DNA of 64,000 bases, taken from Rhynochetos jubatus. Its lineage: Eukaryota > Chordata > Aves > Eurypygiformes > Rhynochetidae. A program made the position numbers and the translations under genes. The stretch is taken from positions 34,801,722 to 34,865,721 of the forward strand of contig CM050654.1 in assembly GCA_027574665.1 (NCBI GenBank), read 5' to 3'. Below the pieces are notes generated by a model, which searched no databases, was not told the DNA's origin, and was given only the letters and a program-made list of their open reading frames with translations. Each line of letters opens with the position of its first letter. The first letter of the stretch is position 1. This document shows, piece by piece, positions 1 to 10,920 of the stretch.

Positions 1-698
1 GAACTGCCTTAAAGTTTATGCACAGACTAGTTTCATGAACAATGCTCACAGCACTCACTGAAGAGTTTCAAAGAAAGGGTCTTTCAAGACAGCAATGAAA
101 TCTAAAACTTTAAGACTCCTACATTACCATTTTTTCACTTCACTATTCAGATATTAGTCACGTTTGTGGTCTCCTAGAGTAGAGACAGACAAGAAAAATT
201 TGGCTTCAGTGTCATTTAGAGTAGAAGACTGAATCCAGATCACTGGACAGAATTTTAACCTTCAGACCATATTTTGTTTCCTCTCTATTGTAGTTACTAC
301 AAGTGACTGATGAGAAAAGGAAATTCTTCCTCTCTGCTGACTGAATTAATTCTGAGTGTGTAGCACCTGTATGGTGCAGCATCCTTGTTGTGCTTGCTGT
401 TAGAAAATCCTGCAGCCCAAGTGATACATACTTTCAGATCTCACTAAGTAACAGGACTTCTTTACTAAATCCATCCTACCACTTCAAAGACCCTCCTCAT
501 GATTCACCCGCCAGGCTGACCTGCAATATTGAAGATGTGGATTCTTAAAATTCTCCAGTATTTTAATTTCCAGCTTATGTGCTAAATAATTAGTAGTTAA
601 TATTTAAAATAAACTGCATACATTTAGCTAGGCAATTCCTACAAGAATAAGAAAAAAAAATTATCACTGCATAAGCATCTAAAAATACTTCCCAGAGA

Positions 699-789
699 GT
701 GTGAGACCAGACTTAAATTCTGGTCTCATACCGGTAGCCATGGCTAAATGCTGCATATGTAGGCTCAGCCAGCATGTGTGATGCTGGCT
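699..789. repeat. Cluster of three inverted repeats in 91 bases
   Basis: The first is a 13-bp stem (699-711 with 719-731, one G:T pair) around a 7-base loop. The second is a perfect 12-base palindrome, TAGCCATGGCTA, at 735-746. The third is a perfect 9-bp stem (767-775 with 781-789) around the loop GTGTG. The three sit nose to tail. No known element family or RNA gene was recognised, and there is no tRNA-like A or B box. Confidence 0.8.
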
Positions 790-1824
790 ATGCTTTCTTC
801 AAGTCCCAGAGTCAGCCTCTTGCAGTGCTGCATCCTGGAACCTACCTCCAAATGCTAGTGCTCGGTTTCTTCTCAACCGCCTGACTAATGCACAGGTCCC
901 ACACAGCCAGCTGAACCATAGCGTGCAAACACAGGTGACAAGAAAGCTCGAGAAGGGTGAAAGTATCCATTAGTTACCCAGATAGCCTGTTAAGTACTTT
1001 CCAAATACAACAGAGGCAGATGGTCTTTTCCCCCAAGATTTTAAAAGCTCCATATGAAGCAAAGCATGACTGGCCAAGACAGTGGTGCAGAATGAATGCA
1101 GAATGAGGAATCCTATCTGCAATTAGTCAGAAACGCTTCTCTCCGGTTTCTACTTCCTTTTATTTCCAGCCTTAGCACAGAGCCATCTCAAACCCAAGCT
1201 GTTCACAACACTGCTGTAACACTTCATGAAGGAAGGTAACAGCTTCCACCATGCTGTTTTCTAGCATAAAATTACCCAGCATATAGGAGACGTACATCAG
1301 GGGAAAAGTGATTTTGCTTAAAAAGGGATAATTTGGATCATTTTGCCCATTTAGTGGGACAATGGATTCACATGAATGGGCTTAAAAGCTAAGTGCATCC
1401 CATATATGTCTGCAGGTTTATAGTCCAAGTGATATGACAGATAATTTTTGTGAGAACAGCTATGAAGTTACTACTTTCCACTATAATTTCAGGAAGAAGT
1501 ACTATGTGTGTTAGAAGACACTATTTCAAAACAATCTCTATGCTGTACGAGATTAACACTTCTACTGTTCACTGTAAAATTTACTTCCAGAAGCACTATT
1601 TTAACACTTAAAATAGCAGTTTAAAAAAGGCACTTTTTACACTTATTACATGTTTAAATGTGTCTTTGTATGTTTTTAAATATGATTTGTGTCTACAAGC
1701 CACAATTAAAATAGCAGTTTTGGTTAGAACAGCCTTGCAAACAGATTAGTTTGTTGCCAGTTACACATTAGAGCTGTAGCCTTGTTTCAGTGACACAAAT
1801 GGAAGCTGAGATGACACCTTCTAC

Positions 1825-1843
1825 TTTTTTTTTTTTTTTTTTT
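1825..1843. repeat. Poly(T) tract, 19 bases
   Basis: An uninterrupted run of 19 T. No SINE or processed gene body is attached on either side that I can recognise, so it is a plain homopolymer. It is likely to vary in length. Confidence 0.95.
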
Positions 1844-4517
1844 GGTAATTTTAATTCAAGGAATACCTACAATTTAATCCAAACTGACCCTACTTAATGA
1901 GTAACTGACAGCAGTTCTCTACCCCTGTGCAAGACATTACAAAAGTAGAAATAATGGCAGCCACTTTATGAGAAGCAATTGATGGCATAAAAATTATTGT
2001 TCTTCTGCTGAGGTCAAGTAGGCAACTAATTCTCCAAGCAATATTCTTATCTTTCTAACCTATTTTCTACTTCTAAGAAGGTAGAGCTGCTTATACAGTA
2101 TAGAATAAAAGTACTCATATATCCTAGAGCTGGGGGGGGGACGACAAAACCCATTAGTTATTTCTATTTTATCTTAAAGAAAGAATTCTGTAAACAGCTG
2201 AGTCTCAAGCCTAATCTTTAACACAGGCTAGTTTTAAGAACTGGAATTTCTCTTCCTGCCTGCCATGGTGCCATGCTATGCTGACAGCACAGAGTGCAAT
2301 AGGTAAAGTGGCTTGAGGAAGGAGCAGAAGGGACAAGATTGGCAGTAGGTTGCAGTTATCCAGACCACAACAGAAGGAATAAATTCTGCTCATTACTCAA
2401 GAACAGTAGAGACAATAATGAACAGAAACTAAGTAAAGCCATCCCCTCACCATCCAAACATACCTGCCTTATCACTCACATTGACATTAATGCAAGACAG
2501 ACTAAGGTACAAAAGAGAATGAGCTTTCAGAGAAATGGATTTGATTTCCCAATGAAGTCTTTCCCATTTCTAATTGTTATTATTATATGTATGATATTGC
2601 GAAGCTCCTTGCAAGTGATACTGTAGGTACACATCAGCCACCAGAAAATCAGCCTCTGAGAATGTGTCCTCTGCCTGTCACACGCAGATCTCACATGTAT
2701 GTAACCAAAAACCAATGTTATGTTCCACTATTGCAGGAAATACAATGGTAAAACACAAAAAGGATGTCAGAACAGCATAGCCAGGACCACCAGTTTCCGT
2801 AGGTACTGGAACATAGAAGGGTGACGTCATTTGCTCAGATTCAGTAGCGTTTGAATTCCCAGGTACTTATTTTCAGCTAACCGGAAAGACATTTGAATCT
2901 GGGCCATCTCAACCTCACCCCTCCAGAGTTGCAGCAATAGGCCACAAGCATCTTCCATCACATCCCTGGGAGAAGCACAGCTACTCCACTTCAAGTGCAC
3001 TACTCCTAAGTACCTGACATTTTCTTACCCGTGTCGACTGTGATAGTCATAGATAGAGAGTATTGATCAAAAACACATTATCCTGACACAGGAAACATGA
3101 CATAAGGACATATCTCAAAAATGAAGAATGTGGCAAATCTACTAATGTCATGTTAAAAACCACATCGTCATACACGCGCTCATGCACTGACAGCCAGAGT
3201 GCACTACAGACAGCTGCCTTAATCTTCAGCTGTGATTTCATAAACTGTATTTGTTACCAGCATTTGGAAACATTACCTTGAGAAAGAATTGCAGAATAGA
3301 TTTCAATTCAATATTTTATATCATCTTATTTTACATTTTCATTGAGGAAAGCTTCAGTCTATTTTTGTCTAAATTACATTTTAGAAAATAAAGTATTACA
3401 GGAAAAAAATAGAAGCTTTGATCTTACCTCAAATTTAGCCAAGACTGTCTTTCATGTTTCATTTCTTATAATGCACTGCAAAAGCACAGAACCACCTGAA
3501 GTCAAAGATGGATTAGAAAGAGGTGAGAAAACCATCTTGGTATCACAGGTCTTTTATTTCCCCTTACAGTTGCTAACATGGATGCACATACAAGCAAATT
3601 ACCTGTTTCACAAAAACCCATGTTTCTTCCATATATCTGTGTAAAGCAATTTCCTGTGACCCATATCAGAAATCTATTCAGCTATCTATTTTAGCATAAA
3701 GAACTCAGGATTTGGCTTTTTTTTTTTTTAGCACATTCTCTACTTTTATAACCTTGTATTTGAGCTTTTAGATGAAAAATTAAGAATATTAATGCTCTGA
3801 GCATCTGTAATGATACAAACAGTATTTTGATTACATCTTTTCCATTGGAAAAAAGGTAGTGTTCAAGTTAGCTAAACAAACCTGTGCTGTGCATCTCTCC
3901 TCGCAGTCTTATTTCCTCTATTTTCTATAATACACTCAACACTTTCTAGCTTAGCAGCTCTTACTCCTGCCTTTGCTAGAGGCTCAGCAGACAGCCATGC
4001 CCTTTCCCAGGGAGACTGGACCACACCAGTCCTTTGTTGCTACCTCTCCCCAGCACAGTGATGGGGAGAGCCAGGAAGGACTCACAACACTGTGGGCCAG
4101 CCTTCAGCTGGAAAACTGAAGCCATAATTATCCAGTATAACATGAAGTAGTGTACGTGCTGCTGTTTAACCTGTCCTTGGTATCTAGGAGAGCATACTTC
4201 TACAGCAGCAACCATACAGACAGTCCCAGAGGAGCAATCATTGTTTAGGCAGGGCTTAGCAACGAGGAAAAGTGCACTGAGAGAGTGACATACTGTGTTC
4301 AACAGGCTTCATTTCACCCACCACATACATGGCTGGTCACTGTGGAGGGGTGCTGCTCATCCTGGCCCTGGGCTACAACTCCACCACTCCCCCCAACATT
4401 TTTCCTTGGCTGAGGAAAAACCTAGTCATGCTGAAGTTGAGAAAACTACTACAATATAAGATACAATCAGTCTGTTTCACAGAATGATTCATAGAATGAT
4501 ATGGGTTGGAATGGGCC

Positions 4518-5045
4518 TTAAAGACCATCCAGTTCCAATGCCCCCTGCCACTGGCATGGACACCCTCCACCAGACCAGGTTGCTCCAAGCCTCATCCAGC
4601 CTGGCCTTGGACACTTCCAGGGATGGGGCATCCACAGCTTCTCTGGACAACCCAAGAATTTAAACCCTTTACCCCCTGTCCTATCACTACAGGCCCTTGT
4701 TAAAGGCACCCTCCCAGCTTCCCTGTAGGCCCCCTTCAGGCACTCGCAGGCTGCCATAAGGTCTCCCCTTCTCTTCTCCAGGCTGAAAAAGCCCAGCTCT
4801 CTCAGCCTTTGAGGGAGGCAGCAGACTTCCCTGTGTGATGGGTCTGGGTGGCATATCAGGCCCTCTGTTCCCCACAGAAGGGAATCACCTATGACAATGA
4901 CCCACCTTTTCTGAACAGAGGCAGTCATAACCTGTGGGGCTGATGGAGTCATCCTAGGCAGCTCCTTGGCTGGACCTTCCTCTCCTCCCTCAGAAACTGC
5001 CTGGCCCTTGAGTTCCAGAGCCCCATATCTATTCTGCAGGGGCAA
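4518..5045 (-). pseudogene. CR1 ORF1-ORF2 fusion frame, relic
   Basis: This is a 175-codon open frame inside the deleted CR1. Residues 1-79 match the CR1 ORF1 middle region, with the GDSL-type esterase block at residues 50-62 and the CHPDPSHREVCCLP segment after it. Residues 80-131 match the ORF2 C-terminus (LRELGFFSLEKRR, then LTRACSDRTGGKGFKF). From about residue 132 the frame runs out of phase through the 3' UTR. The joined frame is a by-product of deletion, not a designed fusion. Without endonuclease and reverse transcriptase it cannot move itself. The upstream ORF1 part is in other frames, so ORF1 itself is also interrupted. Confidence 0.8.
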
Positions 5046-5440
5046 CTGGGAAGGGGAGGGAGGGCAGGAGGAAAACAGGGACCCATTTCCATTCCACTCC
5101 CTGAAGTTCCTTCCGTCTGCTCGAAGACATGAGGATCAACTGCAAACCGTGGGACCTCCTTTGCCTCAGGGGTGGTATGCTGCTGGAGCAAAGACCTCTC
5201 CTCACGCTCCCTCATACTCTTCAGCCTCTCCACTTCCTCCTTCAGCTAGGCCTCCATGCTGAGCACATCACTGACCTGCTCACCCCTCATGCAGGGGCCC
5301 TCTCTGCTGCCCTCGGGTACGAGGGGCAGGCTCAGGCACTCCCTGTAGCCGGAGACCTGGAGGGCAGCATCCGTGAGTGGAAGCACGGTCTGGATCGCCG
5401 CGTCCTTCCCAGCATTGCCTTTCCTCGGAGTGCCCGCCAT

Positions 5441-5830
5441 GGCTGGGCCCTGCCGCGCGCCTCACGTGGACTGCCGTGCCACGCCCTGCTGACGCGCCGC
5501 GCTCCCCGCGGCCGTTTAAGTCTCTCGCGGTTGCTGCTGGCAACGCCCATGTTGCGTCAGCCTCTCTCGCCAGAGCTGAGCATCCGGACGGCTCTCTCAA
5601 TTCTTTCTCATCCGACCAAACTCACCGTTGCCGCTGCTGGGCTCGTCGTGGAGCCCATTATTCAATAATACATAACAACCTTCGCCGCCTCAGCCGCTCG
5701 GCCAGAGCCCGGGATGGAGCCCCGTCGTTCACTCTCCCCTGCACTCCTTCCCATTCCCGTTATCGCCAGGCTGGCCCGCACAGCCTGGCCACTGTGCTAC
5801 TGCCCGATAGACCCAGCCGCATGTGAATGA
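5441..5830 (-). promoter_or_regulatory. CR1 5' leader (CpG-rich, internal promoter region)
   Basis: This interval lies directly upstream of the CR1 ORF1 start on the minus strand and is much richer in CpG than its surroundings. The last bases before the ATG (CAGGGCCCAGCC) fit the CR1 ORF1 start context as I remember it. LINE leaders act as internal promoters, so this is the most likely second source of minus-strand transcription in the window, in the same direction as DPP10. It is distinct from a host CpG island. The outer edge is set where base composition falls, near 5,830. Confidence 0.65.
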
Positions 5831-8800
5831 AGGTACACCTGCCCCGAGAATTTAATACTTGGGATTCATCTTTTGTCCCCTCCAAGCACCCTCCCAAAAC
5901 ATCTCCCAAGATGAGCAAAACTTTAAAGTCTGAGAACACCTATTTCACTTCTTTCCCAACTTCTCCATCACATTATTTAACTAACTCCTGCTCGCCCAAA
6001 CTGCTTACAACACTGCTCCAAGTAAGAGCAAGAAATTCCTTTCAGCTGGGAAATAAGTACACACTGGCACTTCCCACAATTTTATTTATGCCTTTTGCAT
6101 TCCATTTACTTCATTCTTCAGCTGAAATACCAGTTACCAGCTTAAAATGAGCTGATAATGAATTCCAAAAAGTGTGCAACCAGAACCATTCCACTGCACT
6201 CTGACCTCCTGTTCCTCCTCAAATCCTGAAGGCTGGCCTTAATGTTCAAGTGTCTCCGTGTGACTAATTACAAATTTTCTGACAGAAAAGCAGATGTATC
6301 ATGTTTCGGTATTCTTGCTTCTAAATAGCTTTCAAGTGTTTGGGCCACACACTGGTGTTGAATTCGAACGTGCTAAATTAGGCCATTCAACAGGAAAGAC
6401 AGGTATCTTTAATTCATTACAGTTCTCATTCTAGATGCACAAAATGCTAAATCAGGAGGAAAAAAACCCCGCAGTACAGTAGGTCTGGCCATGAGGTACA
6501 GAAAATGCAGGTCCGCACACACAGAAGAAAAAGAACACTCAAGGAGTCAAGTGGCCCAAAAAAGGCTGAACTGACCAGTGCTTTCCTCCCACTCCAACAC
6601 ACCACTCTCCCACCAGCTCAGGCCCCTATTTCCCCCCCCAACCCCTTCTCCTGAACATCTCATAGCACACATCACCGTTTCTCTGCCCAAGGCAGTCACG
6701 TTTCAGACACAGAACACAAGTACCAGGATCTGGGCACTAAATGGGAGCAGCAAATCAGTTTTCCCAGCAACAGCAGACTGCCCACAAGCTCCCCTGGAAA
6801 TTTAGCACAAGCAAGAACACAGGGGAGACAACTAGAAGGCACAGCCTCCCTGAATGAAGAATGGAGGAACACAGCATGCTGCGGGTTACCGTTTCATTAG
6901 CAGACCCTAAAGCAGATAGAGGTTCAAATCAAATTGTAAAATAAAGATGCTCTGAAAAATAAGCCTTTAAAGGTAACTTAAGCTGGGGGGGGAAAACTGA
7001 AGTCATCACATCAGTAGTCACTTGTGAGGACTTTGCTCTTACACACTCTATGGTTGTTCTCCTATTTATCATTAAAATATTCCGGTTAACTCCAGTGGAA
7101 GAATAAAGATTGGTACTACTCCACGTATAGATAGACAGATATCTACCTTTTAACTCTCCTACTCAACATGTTTGAAGAATCCACTCAGAATAGATTTGTA
7201 TGCGATTTACTTGAACGATGCCCTCGGTCCTTTAATCTCGCCATAATAGATGGTAGCTTTCAAGAGATTTGAAATGCATGGTAACATTTACAATAAGTCA
7301 AGTTTCCAGGGACTGCAGAGACCAAAATATATGCTTTTAATTTACTCTGAAATGCAATGTTTTCTAGAGTTTGCTTGAGCAATTTCTGCTTTAGAAATCA
7401 ACATCTTTCCATCCGCTTGCTTGTTTTAGAGAATAATGATTAATTTCGGCTGTCTTGTTACTATTGAAATTTATGCAGAATTAAGATCGTGCTTGTCCCG
7501 TTCCCCTGGAGTTGCACAGGCTGGTTGTACACCCTTGTGGAGAAAGGTGGCTAGTGCACTCTTCCAGAGAAACCCTACAGAATAAACAGCTCTTCTAGTA
7601 ATAAACAGAATATTAAGAGTGCGACACAAACCATAGAACAAAGCAAAATAACCACTGTGACAGACCTGAGATATCAGACCTCTAATAGCCAAACTGTGGT
7701 GAACTGATTTATGTGAAATGAGGCCCAAAGTCTGTGGCATTCAAAAACGCCTGAGACTTGAGAAAGCATCAAAGTCTAGAAAGACACTGACATTCATTTA
7801 CATTTGACAACATGTGTGATTGTCATCCTTTAAATCTCTCTGACAGCTCCTTCAAAGGTTGCAGGAAATTTGCTCCTCAGTACGAAGAAAGCATGATATT
7901 TCTGATCATATCACCAGTATAGACATTTCTCTTTTTTCATCATTGCAGTTTGTTGCTCCATTTCCTCAAAATCCACAAAACACAAAAATAACATGTAGTT
8001 ATGTGAGTTAATCTACCAGTACATTCCCTAAAAACAAGAGTAATACATAACTGATTTCTTGTAAAAACATAAGTTAATACTAACAGGAACTTCGGATAAT
8101 TAGTCACTCAACTCAGTTTTCCTTCCCACTGAGCTACAGAACATTTGTTGTTCATTACAAAAGAAATACAAAGGTAGTTTCAAGTTGAAAACACTCTTTT
8201 CTATGCTTTTCCACCAAAATACACATCACAGTAACAAGAAGTTCTGTAATGACAATTTTCCTCAGTTCTTACACTACTCTATAAAGATAAGAGTAGTTAT
8301 GGTTTTTTCTGATTTATATGTAGTAGTACTAATTTTTTAAGCAACCTCATTCCTGTCCTAATATGTATTTTAAACTATAACGAAGTTGAAATATGATACG
8401 CCTCATTTAGTAAACTGAAGTTTAACCAAATCCTTGTATTAAGAAAATTGTTTCATGATAATTGTAAAATTCTCTTGTAATTCCACATTGATATTATATC
8501 CTTAAGCTTCATCTGCAGTACTATATCTCTGGTACATATATTGTACTTGATTGTTCTTAATTTTTCTCCTGCAACAGAATAGCCAAATTTCAGCTTGCTG
8601 AAACATCACACCTTAAGTTAATAATTCCTTTTCAACATTCCAGTGTGGAGTTTCCTGTTTCATCTATTTTTAAATTAAAAGTACAGGAGAAGCTTAAAAA
8701 TCAGGCTTAAGTTCCACACATGGACATGGTGTCTGTGATGTCCATCAGTTATTCTGTCCTGATGTCCCGAACATGTTTTGGAACTATGACTCTCCGCTAA

Positions 8801-10895
8801 GTCTGGCAACAAATTTCCCATCTTCCCTAGGAAGGAACAGCAGAAATGCTCCTGCTAAAAGCCTGCATCTTAGGTTCACTCTTTACTACAGATGAGGAAA
8901 CCGACATACAAACTCATCCTCCTCAGGCTGTAAATCCCCAGGAGAACAGGCCCCTGAGCTGTCACTGCTGCTAATGGATTTCTACAGCCCAGATTTGGGG
9001 ACTGCTAGACAAATATGATTATAAAGAGCTATTCCGATTATGGGATTTTCTTGACCATCTATTGCTGATAAACCATAAGCTCTTCCATAGTACAAATCAA
9101 AGTTCTCAGGTATTTTCCAACCACAAAAGTTCACTTTCAAATCCTGAACGAAGACGTACTACATGGCAGCACAGCTATTAAACCAACCAGTTCTGTTCTA
9201 CCTAACCACAGAAGAAGCTCCACTGTGGCAGCTGTGTCTGTCTCAGTCACCACGTGTTAAACCTTCTTCCTTCACAGGCATCAAACTTTCACATAAGTCA
9301 ACAGAACTTAAGAGTAAAGATTTATTGATGTTTCTAAATATCAGTCACTAAAAAAGATTTTAAACTTCCACATGCCATCTTCAATACTTTTCACCACTCA
9401 TCTTCCTGCTTATGTATAGGTACGTGCCACAGAATGAATGGTCCTTTAAGGAAGTAGAATACTATCAAGGAGAGATGATTTTCTAGGTTTTTCTATAGCC
9501 AAGCCTTAAAAGAACAAAAAGACAAGTTTGAAAGAAAAAATATTCCCCACTCACTCCTATGTGATTGCTCTTATAAAGCTAAGAAAAGTGATTTTTGTTC
9601 TACAGGATTTGCTCTAAATATGCTTTAACAGAACAAGGAGACAAATTTAAAAGACAAAAATTACTCATTTTTAAGCTGCAATAAAATCTAGAGGTAGTTA
9701 AAAATTAAGATCTAAGGGGAAATTACTAGATAATACCAAAAACACTGAGAGCCCATTCCCATTCAGCATAGCTCAACTGGTGGAGCTCAACAGAGAACTT
9801 CTCAGTCTTCACAAATTAATGAATACATTATCCCAAAATCTTTTCGTAGAGAACACTGCCATATCTTAAGTCATAAGATAACAAATGAAAAGAAACACTT
9901 TTGTACAAATTGCACATTTTATCTATCTTCTGTAATGGTTCTTAATGCAGAAAAGGTGAATATCAACCCTTGTAAGTCTTTGCACAATTCTGCAGAAAAG
10001 AACTTTTCCCTAAAACATTGCAAATGACAAACTATAATTCTAACACAATTTATATCAAGACTTGAAGTAAACACTGGCAAAGCTATTACTTCATTATTTC
10101 TCCTGCTTTTAAAGCAATATAACAACCAATTGGCATTACAACACAAGTATTTTAATAAATGAATGGAAAATTAGAAACAGGCTAAAATACTGAAATCACA
10201 GCTGACTTTCTAAACTAATCTAAGACAAAAATGTTAATTTTATTATTCATGAATTAATCCTCATGAACGTTTCCTGATGTCTTTAAGACTTAGGATTTTT
10301 TCTCATTGAAGTTGACAAATTTTTCCTTTCACTACCAGAGGAGACTTGGAGTCATTAGAAACAATCATCTTAATGTTATCATAGGCTTCATCTGAATATA
10401 AACCTCTCATCCTACTTCCATTCACAGTAAACTCAGTTCATGTGCTATTATTAGATCTGGTAGTTGCATACAGCCCACTCCAGTAATAAGACCAAAATGT
10501 TGCTAAGAACAGACACGTTATCCAAAATGCTTCTGTTGTTATCCAAGCCCTCGCAAGTCTGACAAATACAAACACAAATGTAGTGGCTGAGTTCCATTTA
10601 TAGACAGCTGACTGAATCCTGGTATTTCTATTTGCTTCATTTGCACCATGTTTCCCCACAATCATCTCAAAATCTGGGAAAACAATGTGTGCGCTCTTCC
10701 ACGCACACCATCTGCGCATTCTGGATCAAACCACCCTAAAAGTAGCTCCAGAGCAACTTCTGTGAGCACTGTGAGACTGCACGGATGATGCGTTTATTCA
10801 TGAGAACCACAGACTGTAAAGAGACCCTTTTGCTTCCCTCTAAAAGGCTGCCCATTTCTTGATGGGTGATCTTATCGTCTTACCTATATGGTCAA

Positions 10896-10920
10896 AAATG
10901 TAATGTGTACCATTACATTT
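10896..10920. repeat. Perfect 10-bp hairpin
   Basis: AAATGTAATG at 10,896-10,905 is followed after the 5-base loop TGTAC by its exact reverse complement at 10,911-10,920. No known function. Confidence 0.9.

Larger units (their letters stand above)
1..4476. other. Intronic unique sequence; inverted-repeat cluster, no gene seen
   Basis: AT-rich sequence with no frame that looks coding on either strand. It contains the hairpin cluster at 699-789, a 19-base T run at 1,825-1,843, a 9-base G run ending at 2,140 and a T run near 3,718-3,730. No transposable element family was recognised. Confidence 0.6.
4477..5830 (-). mobile_element. CR1 LINE with intact ends but large internal deletions
   Basis: On the minus strand, this element starts with a CpG-rich leader (about 5,830-5,441) and the ORF1 start at 5,440 (MAGTPRKGNAGKDAAIQT). 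ORF1 runs on through charged, proline-rich sequence to the esterase-type motif VIGDSLLWGTEG near 4,890, in the 175-codon frame 5,045-4,518. At about 4,808 the frame passes directly from ORF1 (REVCCLP) into the far C-terminus of ORF2 (RLRELGFFSLEKRR). Endonuclease, most of the reverse transcriptase and the rest of ORF1 are missing. A second deletion near 4,655 removes the stretch that in other copies encodes the KKFF...HWNRLP region. The end carries the CR1 3' UTR and terminal ATTCTATGA / ATTCTGTGA repeats at about 4,477-4,500. CR1 is the dominant bird LINE. Most copies are 5' truncated, so keeping the leader is uncommon. The right edge is uncertain by about 50 bases. Confidence 0.88.

Noticed and set aside
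5246-5830. CpG-rich region as a host promoter or alternative DPP10 first exon
   Set aside because: The adjoining frame (KDAAIQT, then VIGDSLLWGTEG) is CR1 ORF1, so the region is explained as a CR1 leader.
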